Assembly (NCBI RefSeq): GCF_900148495.1
Contig: NZ_FTRU01000007.1
Location: 310,001-374,000, forward strand
DNA from: Negativibacillus massiliensis
GTDB lineage: Bacteria > Bacillota > Clostridia > Oscillospirales > Ruminococcaceae
Length of the DNA stretch: 64,000 bases
Direction of reading: 5' to 3'
The notes under the pieces: model-generated
The model's database searches: none
What the model was told of the DNA's origin: nothing
Seen by the model: only the letters and a program-made list of their open reading frames with translations
Shown: in pieces, positions 45,401 to 54,203 of the stretch
Layout: each line of letters starts with the position of its first letter
Numbering within the stretch: the first letter of the stretch is position 1
Made by a program: the position numbers and the translations under genes

Positions 45401-47637
45401 GGCTCGTTTTCTTCATCTGGTACACGTTCTCGTTGAACCTCTTTCAGTGCTTCAGGGGAAATATAACGCTCCTGCTTAATCAACGAATCAATGCGGTTGG
45501 CAACCTGTGTCCAGGATAGCTGCACCTTATCACAGCCGCTTTTGGTGTATCGAATTCCTTTGGCATCGTGATCTTCACCACTGCCAGAAGCACCGGAAAG
45601 TGCATGAGAGTGACCGCCTGTCCCATACTCATTTTTCAAAAAATCCGCCTTTTCTTTTGCAGAATGTTCTTCCTGCCAATATTCATAGATACGGACTTTT
45701 CCACCGGAGAAACCACTGCCTCCGGACAGGGATTCATTGATTTCATCATCAGTAATGAACTGACGGACAATCGGGGGCATGGTCATACTGCTCTGGTATT
45801 CTCTGAGCGGCAGATCAAGCTCCTCCAGCCGCTGTGCCAGGCGTTCCAGCTTATGATAATGGAATCGCAGCAAAGAAGAATCCTCATTGTGTGCCTGTAA
45901 AAAGTTCTGATATTCAACTTTCAGTCCGGCTCTAAATTGACTGTCATTCAACTTTTGAGCCAGCTCTGCTGTTTCTGCCGGAAATCCCACGCTACGGACT
46001 TCCTGTAAAGACGGGAAGAAGCCTTGTTCTCTGGCATTATCAGAAAGATCATGATACAAATACCAAAAAGATTCTGCAATCTTTGTTCGCTCATAACCCG
46101 GAGCCTCCACCAGCTCTACATTGGTGGCGTATTCACCATTCTCCAGCAGCTTACCGATACGCTCGGCGGCTTCCTGCCAGGATACGATCTGTCTGGACGG
46201 TGCAAAACGGGCAGTCTTTCCTCTAGCAAGATGAATACACTGCTCATCAAACCATGCGCTGACCTCATGACCGTCCAATTTAAAGCCATTGCTGCCACGA
46301 TAGAGTTCAGGCAGACGCTTTGCAATCTCCTCTGTGGATTTTCCTTTCATATATTCCAGCGCCACCATCATTCGGAGATTAGCTTCATTTCCTCCAACAG
46401 TGAGCACCTGGTCGATCTGATTTTCAGATAAAGAAAAAGCAGAGAGCGTTTTGCTCTCTGCTTCGTCAATAAAGCTGATTTGTTCTGATTCTGAAAGGAA
46501 AAGGTTCAAACTCAGCTGTTGATAAGCTCCGCTGTCACGATTTCCTCTGCCTGTGCTTTCAGGCTGTTCATGTGCTGCACCCATGCCATCTGCTGTGTCG
46601 CTTTGTCCGGTGCCGGATTCTTCTCCAGCAGTTCTGTCATCAGCTGCTCCACTCTGCGGTGCGCTGTCTCGTCGATCTCCTGGAGATGCGGGAACAGCTG
46701 CTCGCTGAGAATCAGGTCGTTCAGCAACATCGGGTTGTTCTCTTGCAGAAACGCCCTCCGCATTCTGCCGTACTTGCCCAACGGTTTCGTTTCGGTATTC
46801 TTCAGTTCGATGTCCGGAATCCGGTAATCCCCGACCTGTGTGTAAGTCATTTCGTTCATAATCATGGCTCCTTTCCACGTTTTTTGTCTGTTCAAAGGCT
46901 TCTATGGCTTTTTCGATTTCTCCAAACATTCGGGAGCTGACTGCATTGACCGCCGTACCAAGAGCATTTACCGTCTGACGGGTATTAAAGTCGAATACAT
47001 TTTGAAAATCTTCATGCTCAAAATAGTTATCCGGATTCTCGGTAATACGGCTGTACATCGCATAGGAGACACTATTTGCCACTGCGGTCTTAAATGCTAC
47101 CTCGATGTTATATTCATCATACTCCTCAAGGAAGCTATCTGCAACGATGTCGAGGATCGGCTTTTTGAAATCGTCCCAATACTCTCTGGCAAGGTTGATT
47201 GCGATATTTTCCAGCTGATATTCCAGAATTCCCTCTGACGGAACCTGAAAGACACGCTCCATCTCATCCATTACAAAACGGCGGTTTTCATCGGTCACTC
47301 TCCACGGTGTAATAGCCGGGGAAGAACGACGCACACCTGTATCAGCCACATCAAAGACATACCGCAGGTACGGTTTATCCTGGTTCATCACAAAAAGGGC
47401 AATACCAGTGGAACCCCTTTTTACATAGCGTCGATACTGCTCTGTGTTCCATTCCTCATAAGGTTTGCACAGGGTAGCATTGGGACGCTGTGCATAAATC
47501 ATCACCTGTTCCGGATAGGTGAAATCATAGTTTCGAGCCATCGTCGCCAGAAAAGAAGTCCAATTTTCTCGGTTGGCAGTGATTTTATGGATTGTTTCTC
47601 TTGCCACACCGGAATAATACCTCTCTTTCGGATTCAT
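39478..47637 (-). CDS. N12-class methylase / SNF2 helicase fusion, 2719 aa
   Basis: Very large conjugative-element protein that probably handles or protects incoming single-stranded DNA. The N-terminal ~110 residues (YSGVARETIHKITANRENW) look like an ArdC-type antirestriction domain, followed by low-complexity and accessory domains. Methylase-like motif I ILEPAMGIGNF is near residue 1224, with NVPFGN (near 1292) in place of NPPY. The helicase half has Walker A AHEVGAGKT (about 1906), DESH (about 2066), ATGTPVSNS, and motif VI QRNGRIIRQGN (about 2397). The frame is uninterrupted over 8.1 kb and has a GGAGGG site. Whether the methylase part is catalytic is open because of NVPF. Confidence 0.92.
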   Translation of the reverse strand: MNPKERYYSGVARETIHKITANRENWTSFLATMARNYDFTYPEQVMIYAQRPNATLCKPYEEWNTEQYRRYVKRGSTGIALFVMNQDKPYLRYVFDVADTGVRRSSPAITPWRVTDENRRFVMDEMERVFQVPSEGILEYQLENIAINLAREYWDDFKKPILDIVADSFLEEYDEYNIEVAFKTAVANSVSYAMYSRITENPDNYFEHEDFQNVFDFNTRQTVNALGTAVNAVSSRMFGEIEKAIEAFEQTKNVERSHDYERNDLHTGRGLPDSGHRTEEYRNETVGQVRQNAEGVSAREQPDVAERPDSQRAAVPASPGDRRDSAPQSGAADDRTAGEESGTGQSDTADGMGAAHEQPESTGRGNRDSGAYQQLSLNLFLSESEQISFIDEAESKTLSAFSLSENQIDQVLTVGGNEANLRMMVALEYMKGKSTEEIAKRLPELYRGSNGFKLDGHEVSAWFDEQCIHLARGKTARFAPSRQIVSWQEAAERIGKLLENGEYATNVELVEAPGYERTKIAESFWYLYHDLSDNAREQGFFPSLQEVRSVGFPAETAELAQKLNDSQFRAGLKVEYQNFLQAHNEDSSLLRFHYHKLERLAQRLEELDLPLREYQSSMTMPPIVRQFITDDEINESLSGGSGFSGGKVRIYEYWQEEHSAKEKADFLKNEYGTGGHSHALSGASGSGEDHDAKGIRYTKSGCDKVQLSWTQVANRIDSLIKQERYISPEALKEVQRERVPDEENEPKPVGRIEYLGTNGRPGEVIEYTDPERFMKKIEDETFYGVPLTVVLYRDEQGKTIPQDFLSELDPPPRGFRVEDTPAIGLEEEALSVDEAEESPFVAQVMRDAEAIAAGEESYERFSVIETENGYAIWDDIRDEIYVDDEGVSEEFTSEWQANDYLQEVKKAVSEKEAAEWLYNERSKFEATQEPEYQVGDTVFLEGEAYNITAIGTTDVQLLPPGMVYPIYRAESKENFERLLRQDERNARFISGEEPEKTVATAEPEHFIDHYYVVEDLQVRGALQLKEYSTFEDAMRAYQSLPAERMKALGVQNTRTPFPGSLDLIQCKDGEDKLVQDYTKVAGWENPEILDLVQKIETAIQTKESPDIPAINFHITNDHLGEGGAKAKFRANMDAIRVLKELEFDERNATPEEQEILSQYVGWGGLADAFDENKASWAEEFRELYTALSPEEYAAARASTLNAHYTSPTVIRAIYDAVGQMGFETGNILEPAMGIGNFFGMLPDAMRNSNLYGVELDSISGRIAQKLYPNAEIKVAGFETTDRRDFYDLAVGNVPFGNYKVSDKPYDKFGFSIHNYFFAKTLDQVRPGGVVAFVTSRFTMDSKNSDARKYMAQRAELLGAIRLPNTAFKANAGTEVVSDIIFLQKRDHPIDIMPDWVQLNTTPDGYTMNSYFVEHPEMVLGELSMESTQYGKDDLTVRPREDMELADLLREAVTRIGGTYAPAELTEEADRQEKEQITIPARPDVKNFSYTVVDGEVYFRENSVMRLVELNDKAKERVSGMVELRRIVNELIEYQLEDYPDDMIQAKQAELNAAYDAFTAKNGLINNRANSQAFADDSSYYLLCSLENLDEDGHLKSKADMFTKRTIKPERKVNSVDTPSEALAISIGEHGKVDLPYMAELLGTPGEYDSIKTELQGVIFKDPMAPDDPVSGWQTADEYLSGDVRSKLRIAQMAAQKDSSFEINVQALEKAQPKDLDASEIDVRLGATWIDPAYIQQFMQETFETPYYLRRTIEVKFSELTAEWRINGKSSPSQNDVAAYTTYGTERANAYRILEETLNLKDIRIYDTIEDADGKQKRVLNKKETTLAQQKQQAIKDAFRDWIWKDPHRREALVTKYNELFNSTRPREYDGSHIRFGGMNPDITLREHQRNAIAHVLYGGNTLLAHEVGAGKTFEMAASAMESKRLGLSQKALFVVPNHLTLQWANEFLHLYPSAKLLVATKKDFETANRKKFCARIATGDYDAVIIGHSQFEKIPLSPERQERQLREQIDEIEGAIAELKYQNGENFTIKQMEKTRKSLQTRLDKLLSTDRKDDVVTFEQLGVDRLFVDESHAFKNLFLYTKMRNVAGLSTSEAQKSSDMFMKCRYMDELTGGRGVIFATGTPVSNSMTELYTVMRYLQYGTLQKKNLTHFDCWASTFGETTTAIELAPEGTGYRARTRFAKFFNLPELMNMFKEVADIKTSDQLHLPVPDAKFETVVVQPSDYQQDMVADLSERAAAVHSGMVDPSEDNMLKITGDGRKLGLDQRLINPLLPDDPESKLNACVQNVLRIWEEGKADRLTQLLFCDLSTPKNDGTFNVYDDIKAKLIAAGVPEKEIAFIHDADSEAKKKELFAKVRTGQVRVLMGSTQKMGAGTNCQDRLVALHHLDVGWRPSDMTQRNGRIIRQGNQNKEVQIYQYVTEGTFDAYLYQTLENKQKFISQIMTSKSPVRSCDDVDEQALSYAEIKALCAGNPLIKEKMDLDIDVARLKVLKADHQSQQYRMEDKLLKYFPAEIERQTGYIRGFEADIQTVTAHPQIAEGFCGMEILGKHYTEKEDAGEMILAACKEMKTTEPIPLGSYRGFQMELSFDSFRHDFDITLKGAVSHRVSLGTDARGNIVRLDNALSSIPEKLEKAHEQLTNLQNQQEATRAELGKPFPQEAELAEKSARLAELDAALNMEDSMPEREEAEQADKPSVLADLKAKSEHIPPYRASGGREEVL

Positions 47638-47653
47638 TGTTTCCCTCCAATCT

Positions 47654-47863
47654 TCATAAATCCAGAGAAAGATTCAGCTTTTCAAAGGTTTCATCATCCA
47701 TATCCGATAATTTCTGCAAAACAGAATTGGTCAAATCCAAAAGTTCTGTTTCATCCTCCTCAAGCTGTTCTTTCATTTGCTGCAATGCTCCATACAGCCC
47801 CATTCTGGTTCCTGGACTGTATAAGAGTATCAGCATTTTTTCATCAATGGTTAAATCCATCAT
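47654..47863 (-). CDS. Transposon-transfer assisting family protein
   Basis: 69-residue acidic protein (TIDEKMLILLYSPGTRMGLY, then ETFEKLNLSLDL) of the small family that accompanies the big helicase in CTn/Tn1549 elements. Its start overlaps the stop codon of the YodL-domain gene; two ATGs in a row are usable. Role unknown beyond association with transfer. Confidence 0.82.
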   Translation of the reverse strand: MMDLTIDEKMLILLYSPGTRMGLYGALQQMKEQLEEDETELLDLTNSVLQKLSDMDDETFEKLNLSLDL

Positions 47864-48462
47864 TCCATCTCCCTCTCTGAGTGAGCTTTGGGCGGTTTAT
47901 GGGGACTATCCAGAACAGGCTGTTCTTTCAGCTGTGCCAGGACAGAAGAACGTTCTTCCGTGGCAGGTGCTTTGCCATTATTGATAACGCCATCCAGCAT
48001 CCCATAATCGTCCTCCATCGCCATCTCTGCATTTTTCAGGTAGTTCTCCAGCTTCATAAAGCCCTGAAGCTCCTGAAAGCCGATAGAATCCACATAGTGA
48101 AAAGATACCACAGCATCGGTTTTCAGTGCCACGATGTCGCTAACGGACAGGCTGTGTCCCCGGAAATCCTCTGGACGATCCACATTAAACTTCGTGTACA
48201 GTCCTTCCAGCATGGCAGTCTGGTCAGTATAAGAGGAGAGCGGAGCCATATAGACCACATCATAATGGTCAATGTCCGGCTCTTTTCCCTGACGTTTCAG
48301 GGCTTCATAGGATTCAAAGCGTTCATAAACGGTTTCGTCTGTACGGCGCAGCTGCAAAATCGCATACGCATCCGTGGTGCTGTCCAGAAACGCTTGCATC
48401 TTTTCCTCATTACCGAGATTGCCATCGACTTCATTCCAACGTTCAATCTTTTCCTGTGACAT
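47860..48462 (-). CDS. YodL-domain protein
   Basis: 200-residue protein with a YodL domain in about residues 28-110 (AYAILQLRRTDETVYERFES, then YDVVYMAPLSSYTD, then DFRGHSLSVSDIVAL) and a C-terminal ~45-residue segment (SVLAQLKEQPVLDSPHKPPK) that resembles the conserved tail of other proteins in these elements. AAGGAGG ribosome site. Part of the leftward accessory operon; function unknown. Confidence 0.82.
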   Translation of the reverse strand: MSQEKIERWNEVDGNLGNEEKMQAFLDSTTDAYAILQLRRTDETVYERFESYEALKRQGKEPDIDHYDVVYMAPLSSYTDQTAMLEGLYTKFNVDRPEDFRGHSLSVSDIVALKTDAVVSFHYVDSIGFQELQGFMKLENYLKNAEMAMEDDYGMLDGVINNGKAPATEERSSVLAQLKEQPVLDSPHKPPKAHSEREME

Positions 48463-48474
48463 AGATTATCCTCC

Positions 48475-49311
48475 TTATCTTTCGGGTTCCTTGAAGCTGT
48501 GCGACATTTTCGATGGTGTTGTCTGTCCCGAAATCTGCTTTAACTGGTCAATCACGGATTCTTTAGGTCGAGAAACCGCCTTATCCAACTCATTCTTTAA
48601 CTGTGTTGCTGTCTGTACCACAGAAATTTCATCCGAATCTTCAATAACCTGTTCTAAAAAATCCCGGTACGGAGCAGCGTTTCCATTTGTGAGATCATGA
48701 TAAATCTGAACAATGTTGCTCTTTTTATCATCAACTCTGTCAGCATATTCATAGTGATCGTACTCATCAGAGAACTGGTCAATTTGTTTTGCCAGGTCAA
48801 GCAAAGCAGCATTTACAGCTTCAACAGCCTCTGCTTTTTCCATGACTTCTTCATATACTTGTACTCGCAGTTCTCTCATCTGAAGTCCAAATCCAGCCAG
48901 AATTTCAGCTCGTGCTTCCAGCATAGACAGCTCTGGATTGTCCAGCTGACCGCCATCAATCTCATGAAATTCTTTATCAAATAGCGTATAGTCATAACCA
49001 TCTTCACAGGTCTGGATTGCAAGATACTGATCTCGCCCAACCTGCCATGCAGCTTCATCACCCATGATTTCCGGCTCCGCCTGACAATAGCTTCCGTTAC
49101 GCTCCAGGAGTTCTGCAAACTGGCAGATATGGAACACATTGTTTCCAATCTGTGTATGGTACTCATCAATAAACTTGCAAGGTTTAATGACTACCGAATC
49201 ATCAGAGTAGTGTACCTGAATCGTTCCGCCATCCGGGATGCGAAACAAATCTCTGTAATGGCTGTCAATGAACCGAATGTCCTTGCCATCCGGATTAAAC
49301 TCATTCATCAT
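48475..49311 (-). CDS. ICE accessory protein, LPD-type domain
   Basis: 278-residue cytoplasmic protein of the Tn1549 accessory set. The N-terminal region (FIDSHYRDLFRIPDGG, then VHYSDDSVVIKPCKFIDEYH) looks like one of the large-polyvalent-protein-associated (LPD) domains, and the rest is helical and acidic. The ATG overlaps the topB stop codon (ATGA). Shares the short C-terminal style (VIDQLKQISGQTTPSK) with other proteins here. Function unknown. Confidence 0.75.
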   Translation of the reverse strand: MMNEFNPDGKDIRFIDSHYRDLFRIPDGGTIQVHYSDDSVVIKPCKFIDEYHTQIGNNVFHICQFAELLERNGSYCQAEPEIMGDEAAWQVGRDQYLAIQTCEDGYDYTLFDKEFHEIDGGQLDNPELSMLEARAEILAGFGLQMRELRVQVYEEVMEKAEAVEAVNAALLDLAKQIDQFSDEYDHYEYADRVDDKKSNIVQIYHDLTNGNAAPYRDFLEQVIEDSDEISVVQTATQLKNELDKAVSRPKESVIDQLKQISGQTTPSKMSHSFKEPER

Positions 49312-51386
49312 TTACTGTTTCCTCCGTTCTCAAAATTCATATTAAACTGCGGTTTACCTTCCTCCGTTACTGTCATCACAACGGTTGCATCGTACATTCT
49401 GCCGGTCTTAGCAGATTTACATCCTTTGAGCTTAACCTCTCCATTGGACAGGAGCTTTTGTGCCACCGCTGATGTCAGGCTTTTTCCGATGCTCTCGAAG
49501 TAACGGCTGTTTTTCCATAGAGCGAAATGGCATTCTCTTTTGGAACAGAAAAATCCTTTCTGCCGTTCTATGACGGAACTGCCACAGACAGGGCAAACCC
49601 CCACCGTCTGCACTTCCTTTGCCATCAGCACATCAGACCCTTTTACCTTTTCATAGGTCTGCACCAGTGCAGAAATCATATCCTGAATTTCTTTCAGAAA
49701 AGCATTGCTGTCATATTCTCTACGCTCAATCATGAGCAGCTTTTCTTCCCAGTCAGCGGTCATGGATGGAGATTGAATCTGTTCCGGCATCACGGTTACA
49801 AGTGCGGTTCCTTTATGGGTAGAAATCAGGTGCTTGGTTTTCTTATCACCTTTACGTTCCAAAAAGCCGATTCGTACCAGCTTTTCAATCGTGGCAGCAC
49901 GAGTCGCCGGTGTCCCCAGTCCCTTACGCTCTGCATCTTCCGGCATTTCATCTGCACCGGCAGTTTCCATACTTTGCAGAAGAGTGTCCTCTGTAAAATG
50001 CTTGGGCGGTGATGTTTTTCCTTCTTTTACCTCAGCGGAATGAACACTCAAGCCCTCACCAACTGTAAGAGAAGGAAGCTGCTTCTCACTCTCTTTATCC
50101 TTATCAGCAGGTTTTCCAGAGAAAATTTTCCATCCAGGCTGTACTATTGTTTTGCCCTTGGCAGAAAAAATATAATTTCCATCCGAAAGTTCAATCACGC
50201 TTTCACTGTACCGGAAAGGCTCACCGACCGCACAAAACAGGCGGGTTGCAATCAGTCGAAGAATCGCCTGTTCGCCTTTAGGCAGTTCCTCCAGACTGAA
50301 TTTTAGAGTTTCTTTGGTGGGGATAATTGCGTGGTGGTCAGAAACTTTCTTATCGTTGATCACTTGCTCCGCATGAACCGGAACGTTTTTCACATCCTCC
50401 ACAGGGAAAATGTTGAAAAGCGACTTTATCAATTCCGGAAGCATATCCTTCATGTCACTTGTCAGATAACGGCTGTCAGTACGGGGATAAGTGACCAGCT
50501 TTTTCTCGTATAGACTCTGGGTATAGTCCAGTGTCTGCTGTGCTGTGAATCCCAACACCCGGTTTGCATCCCTCTGCAAAGAAGTTAAATCATACAGGGC
50601 AGGCGGCTTTTCAGATTTTTCCTTATTTTCTGCCTTTGTGACATTCAGAACCGAACCAACACACTTCCGGGCAACATCATCCGCAAGAACTTTTTGCTTC
50701 ATCCGCTCGCCAGACGCAGTGAAGTCCTGAAAAGCCAGCTCTACTGTATAAAAAGGCTCCGGTCTAAAAGCTGAGATTGCAGCTTCACGCATCACGACCA
50801 TTGCCAGAGTAGGGGTCATAACCCGTCCCACATTCAACGTCTGTCCATAAAGGGTTGAAAAAAGCCGGGTAGCGTTAATTCCAACCAACCAGTCGGCTCG
50901 CTCCCGGCATAATGCCGCTTCATACAAAGCATCATATTCTGTTGACGGTTTCAGCTGCTCAAAGCCCTCTCTGATAGCGGAATCCTCCATAGAGGAAATC
51001 CAGAGCCTTTCAAAGGGCTTTCGGCATCCAGCCTGCTGATAAACCAGACGGAAAATCAGTTCACCCTCACGTCCGGCATCTGTCGCACACACAAGGCTCT
51101 CTACATCTTTTCTTGCCATCAGTTTTTTGAGAATTCCAAACTGCTTTTTGGTGCTGGCAGACACCTGATACTTCCACTGATCCGGAAAAATAGGGAGGTC
51201 TGCATACGCCCATTTATTATATTTCTCGTCATAGGCTTCCGGCTGTGACAGCTCCACCAGATGCCCCACACACCAGCTGACCACATAACCGTTTCCCTCC
51301 AAGTATCCGTCCTCACGCTTTGTCGCACCCAGCACCTTTGCAATACTTTGTGCCACTGATGGCTTTTCAGCCAATACTAATTTCAT
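49308..51386 (-). CDS. topB: DNA topoisomerase III
   Basis: 692-residue type IA topoisomerase of the ICE, probably resolving strands during transfer. Toprim start LVLAEKPSVAQSIAKVLG with DAGREGEL near residue 104. The active Tyr is in VTYPRTDSRYLTSD (about residue 302). A C-terminal zinc ribbon (CPVCGSSVI, later CSKREC) begins near 602. The ATG at 51386 has AGGAG nine bases upstream; an earlier frame extension to 51425 has no family similarity. A hairpin with a T run lies upstream at about 51409-51446. Confidence 0.94.
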   Translation of the reverse strand: MKLVLAEKPSVAQSIAKVLGATKREDGYLEGNGYVVSWCVGHLVELSQPEAYDEKYNKWAYADLPIFPDQWKYQVSASTKKQFGILKKLMARKDVESLVCATDAGREGELIFRLVYQQAGCRKPFERLWISSMEDSAIREGFEQLKPSTEYDALYEAALCRERADWLVGINATRLFSTLYGQTLNVGRVMTPTLAMVVMREAAISAFRPEPFYTVELAFQDFTASGERMKQKVLADDVARKCVGSVLNVTKAENKEKSEKPPALYDLTSLQRDANRVLGFTAQQTLDYTQSLYEKKLVTYPRTDSRYLTSDMKDMLPELIKSLFNIFPVEDVKNVPVHAEQVINDKKVSDHHAIIPTKETLKFSLEELPKGEQAILRLIATRLFCAVGEPFRYSESVIELSDGNYIFSAKGKTIVQPGWKIFSGKPADKDKESEKQLPSLTVGEGLSVHSAEVKEGKTSPPKHFTEDTLLQSMETAGADEMPEDAERKGLGTPATRAATIEKLVRIGFLERKGDKKTKHLISTHKGTALVTVMPEQIQSPSMTADWEEKLLMIERREYDSNAFLKEIQDMISALVQTYEKVKGSDVLMAKEVQTVGVCPVCGSSVIERQKGFFCSKRECHFALWKNSRYFESIGKSLTSAVAQKLLSNGEVKLKGCKSAKTGRMYDATVVMTVTEEGKPQFNMNFENGGNSK

Positions 51387-51408
51387 TTGCATCTGCTCCT
51401 TTCTGGAA

Positions 51409-51446
51409 AATAAAAAAGCAGCCATATACCAAAATATAAGACTGCT
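51409..51446 (-). terminator. Weak terminator between DUF4366 gene and topB
   Basis: AGCAG and CTGCT arms with an internal ATAT/ATAT pairing, followed by TTTTTT on the minus strand. A second stem, GACAGCC-TGAA-GGCTGTC (51453-51470), lies beside it without a T run. Together they may tune expression between the two genes. Confidence 0.5.
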
Positions 51447-51483
51447 ATGTAAGACAGCCTGAAGGCTGTCCGCCGATGGTCAT

Positions 51484-52182
51484 TTACACCGGCTCGTTGG
51501 TATCTTCCTCATCCAAATACTCTGCATCATCCTCATCGGGAGACTGGCTATCGGATTCTTCATACCCGTAATCTTCATCATCTACATAATCGGCATCCGG
51601 GTCAGGCTTTTCCTGGGCTTTTTCTGCTTTCTTACCCTTGAGTTTTTTGAAAGCAAAGAAACCACCACCGCCGGCAAGCAGAAGGATGGTCAAAATAGCA
51701 GGAAGAACATTGGGTTTCTTTTCCGGCTCCGGCTCTGGCTCTTGAACTTCAGTGTCAGGCTCAGGTTTGGTTTCCGGCTCAGGAGTCGGTGTCGTTTCCT
51801 CAACAGGTTTCAGTTGCTCCAGTTCTCCTTCATCCATCAGTTTCATCAGATCAGCTTCGTCTACCTGGTTCAGGAAGTGAACTGTTTCTTTACCTTCATC
51901 ATCACGGTCGATAATGAGATAGAAATAATTGCCGGTTTTTGTTACAACGGTGATAAACTGTTTCCCCGCAGAAGGGTGTTCCCCCTCATCGTCCACCAGT
52001 GTCATATTGCCATCCGGAGTAAGCGGCTCCATCGGCTCACTGGTTTCCGGTACGGTTTCTTCTGTCTGCTCCTGCGTAGTTTCAGCAGGAGCCTCAGAAG
52101 CATAGGCAAATGCCGTTGTGGAAAACATCCCGATGCTCAAAAGCAGCGCCATACAGGTAGCGCCCAGATATTTAATTTTCAT
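51484..52182 (-). CDS. DUF4366 membrane protein
   Basis: 232-residue exported membrane protein of Tn1549-type elements. Signal peptide ([20 protein letters not shown]), a Glu/Pro/Thr-rich linker, a small conserved beta domain ([20 protein letters not shown], then [16 protein letters not shown]), a Pro-Glu repeat, one membrane helix ([20 protein letters not shown]) and an acidic cytoplasmic tail. Starts 11 bases inside the DUF4315 gene. Probably part of the cell-surface side of the transfer machine. Confidence 0.9.
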   Translation of the reverse strand: MKIKYLGATCMALLLSIGMFSTTAFAYASEAPAETTQEQTEETVPETSEPMEPLTPDGNMTLVDDEGEHPSAGKQFITVVTKTGNYFYLIIDRDDEGKETVHFLNQVDEADLMKLMDEGELEQLKPVEETTPTPEPETKPEPDTEVQEPEPEPEKKPNVLPAILTILLLAGGGGFFAFKKLKGKKAEKAQEKPDPDADYVDDEDYGYEESDSQSPDEDDAEYLDEEDTNEPV

Positions 52183-52429
52183 GTGTAGTTTCCTCCTCTT
52201 TTACAGATTGAATCGTTCCCGGCTTCGGTGCGGAATCTTCCGCAAACATTTTAAGAAGTTCGGAAAGTTGGTCAGGGGTCAGGTTCGCAGCGTGTACCAT
52301 CTCGTGAATCTCGGAGTTTTCCTCCTCACGGTATCTGCGCTCCAAATCCTTTACTCTGGAATCCCATTCTGCTTTCTTTTTTCGTGCCTTTGCAAGTTCA
52401 GCACCAAGCCTTTCTAATTTTGCGCCCAT
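52172..52429 (-). CDS. DUF4315 protein
   Basis: 85-residue coiled-coil protein ([20 protein letters not shown], later [17 protein letters not shown]) of the DUF4315 family. The ATG at 52429 fits the family N-terminus (MGAKLERL); the frame is open 33 more codons into the NlpC gene but is not coding there. Overlaps the DUF4366 gene by 11 bases, so translation is coupled. Confidence 0.88.
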   Translation of the reverse strand: MGAKLERLGAELAKARKKKAEWDSRVKDLERRYREEENSEIHEMVHAANLTPDQLSELLKMFAEDSAPKPGTIQSVKEEETTHEN

Positions 52430-52448
52430 AGTTCTCCTTTCCGGCAGC

Positions 52449-54200
52449 TTAAGGGATTCTGCCAAAGCAGTAAAAGTGTTGCTGCCAATAATTTGTTTCG
52501 ATGGAAGCATAAGAAATCGGATCACCACAGTGAATCATCATTCCATTGCCCACATAAATCCCCACATGAGAAGCGCCCGATGTGTTGTAGGTTCCCTGAA
52601 AGAAAATCAGATCTCCTGGTTTCGCTTCAGAAGGTGGGATAATATCACAGAGATTTTTAAGCCCGTTCGCAGTTTGTCTGCCAACGCTCCAACCGTTGCC
52701 ACAGTTATTGATGACCCAGCTGACAAACCCAGAGCAATCAAAACTGGTAGAAGGAGAGGAACCACCCCATACATACGGATAACCGAGATATTTTTCAGCT
52801 TCCCGTATCATGTTGGCAAAGGCAGTGTCCGTCAGTGCTTCACCTGGAATATCATAGTCGGTGTATTCACCACCACCTCCGGGAGCAGAGGAAATATCTT
52901 CACCAAACAAATAGGAGCGATTTCCCAAGGTTTCCAGCAGCACTTCGTATCGCTCAAGCTGATCTGCGCTCAATCCGGATGAACGAATCACACTCCCCAG
53001 ACCATAATTTCGCAAAGTCACATTGAGAATATAATATTCATATTCGACTTCCACCTCGTATTCATATTCTTCTTCCCAAGTCTCTCCGGTTTCCGGGTCA
53101 GTGTGCGTTCGAGTGCCGGTTCTGGTTTCTGTTCTTGTGCGGATTTCCACTTCTTCTTCCAGAATCAGTTCGTACTGCTGTTCAAAAAGTTGCTGCAAAG
53201 TTGCCTGCACTTCTTCACGGGTATAATCCTCAAAGACAACCGTCAAATAAGCTGCCAGTTCATAGGGGTTGTGTCCGATTTCATCAAGAGCATAACGGTA
53301 TTCGTCGTATCCCGGATGGGTAGACTCAATATTGTCCACCTGGCTTCGCAAATCATTTTCCAAAGCAGTATAATCTTCATCTGCCCCCAGAATATCCTCA
53401 TCTTCCGCAGTAAAAGAAGTCCCCAGCACCACCTGAGTTCCTCCCTGGAACATGGTAGAGCAGGCGGAGAACATTCCGGATATGACCATGAATAACAGTC
53501 CTATTGCCAGAACCCAGAGCAATGCTGTCTTGTGTGATACACAAAAATCGGTAATCTTCTGTGTCAGATTTTTTGCCCCTTTTGCAGTCTTTTCTGCACC
53601 CTTTGCCGTAGCCTTTCCGCCTTTTCCGGCTCGTGCTGCGGCATATTCTTTCTTGATGTTATGCTTTTGCTGCCATCGTGAAAGAGGATTGGAAGAAGCA
53701 TTGGGATTGTCCTTTTTGAACTTTTCAAACAGTGCATTCACATTTGCCTTATCTGATTTGCTCACCAGCTTTTCTGCCTTGTCATAGGCTTTCAGTTTAT
53801 GACTGTAAACCGCATGATCGGCAACATGGTAAGCAGTTTCCGCACCAAGCTCTGTCTGATGGGCTGTCTGAACGCCCACATTATCATCTTCATATCGAGA
53901 GATAGATTTGTGGACATTCGCAGACAGGGTATCTACCGGTGCATGAGTTGCCGTTCGTTTGATACCGGAAGGCTTTGGGGGAATATCATCTGCCTTTGCC
54001 TTGCCAAAACGAAGTTTTGCAGTCCTGCTAGCGGAAACATCAGCTTCCTGCCGCAGCTTGCGGTGTTTCTTTGGAGTGATTTTATCCACTGCCTTTTCTG
54101 CCTTCGCTGCGGCTTTTTCCGCTTTCCCAGCAGCCTTTTTTACCGCATCGCTGGACAAATCATCCTCAGTAAAACGGAGTCGGGTAGGTCTTTTCGCCAT
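52449..54200 (-). CDS. NlpC/P60 cell-wall peptidase (CD1108 family)
   Basis: 583-residue membrane-anchored muramyl peptidase that opens the wall for the transfer channel. A basic N-terminal cytoplasmic region (about 1-225) is followed by a membrane helix (ALLWVLAIGLLFMVISGMF, about 230-250), a linker with a Glu/Thr-rich stretch, and a C-terminal NlpC/P60 domain. That domain has the nucleophile in FDCSGF (about residue 487), HVGIYVGNGM and the final IHCGDP. The stop codon of virB4 lies 3 bases upstream of the start. Confidence 0.93.
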   Translation of the reverse strand: MAKRPTRLRFTEDDLSSDAVKKAAGKAEKAAAKAEKAVDKITPKKHRKLRQEADVSASRTAKLRFGKAKADDIPPKPSGIKRTATHAPVDTLSANVHKSISRYEDDNVGVQTAHQTELGAETAYHVADHAVYSHKLKAYDKAEKLVSKSDKANVNALFEKFKKDNPNASSNPLSRWQQKHNIKKEYAAARAGKGGKATAKGAEKTAKGAKNLTQKITDFCVSHKTALLWVLAIGLLFMVISGMFSACSTMFQGGTQVVLGTSFTAEDEDILGADEDYTALENDLRSQVDNIESTHPGYDEYRYALDEIGHNPYELAAYLTVVFEDYTREEVQATLQQLFEQQYELILEEEVEIRTRTETRTGTRTHTDPETGETWEEEYEYEVEVEYEYYILNVTLRNYGLGSVIRSSGLSADQLERYEVLLETLGNRSYLFGEDISSAPGGGGEYTDYDIPGEALTDTAFANMIREAEKYLGYPYVWGGSSPSTSFDCSGFVSWVINNCGNGWSVGRQTANGLKNLCDIIPPSEAKPGDLIFFQGTYNTSGASHVGIYVGNGMMIHCGDPISYASIETNYWQQHFYCFGRIP

Positions 54201-54203
54201 CTA

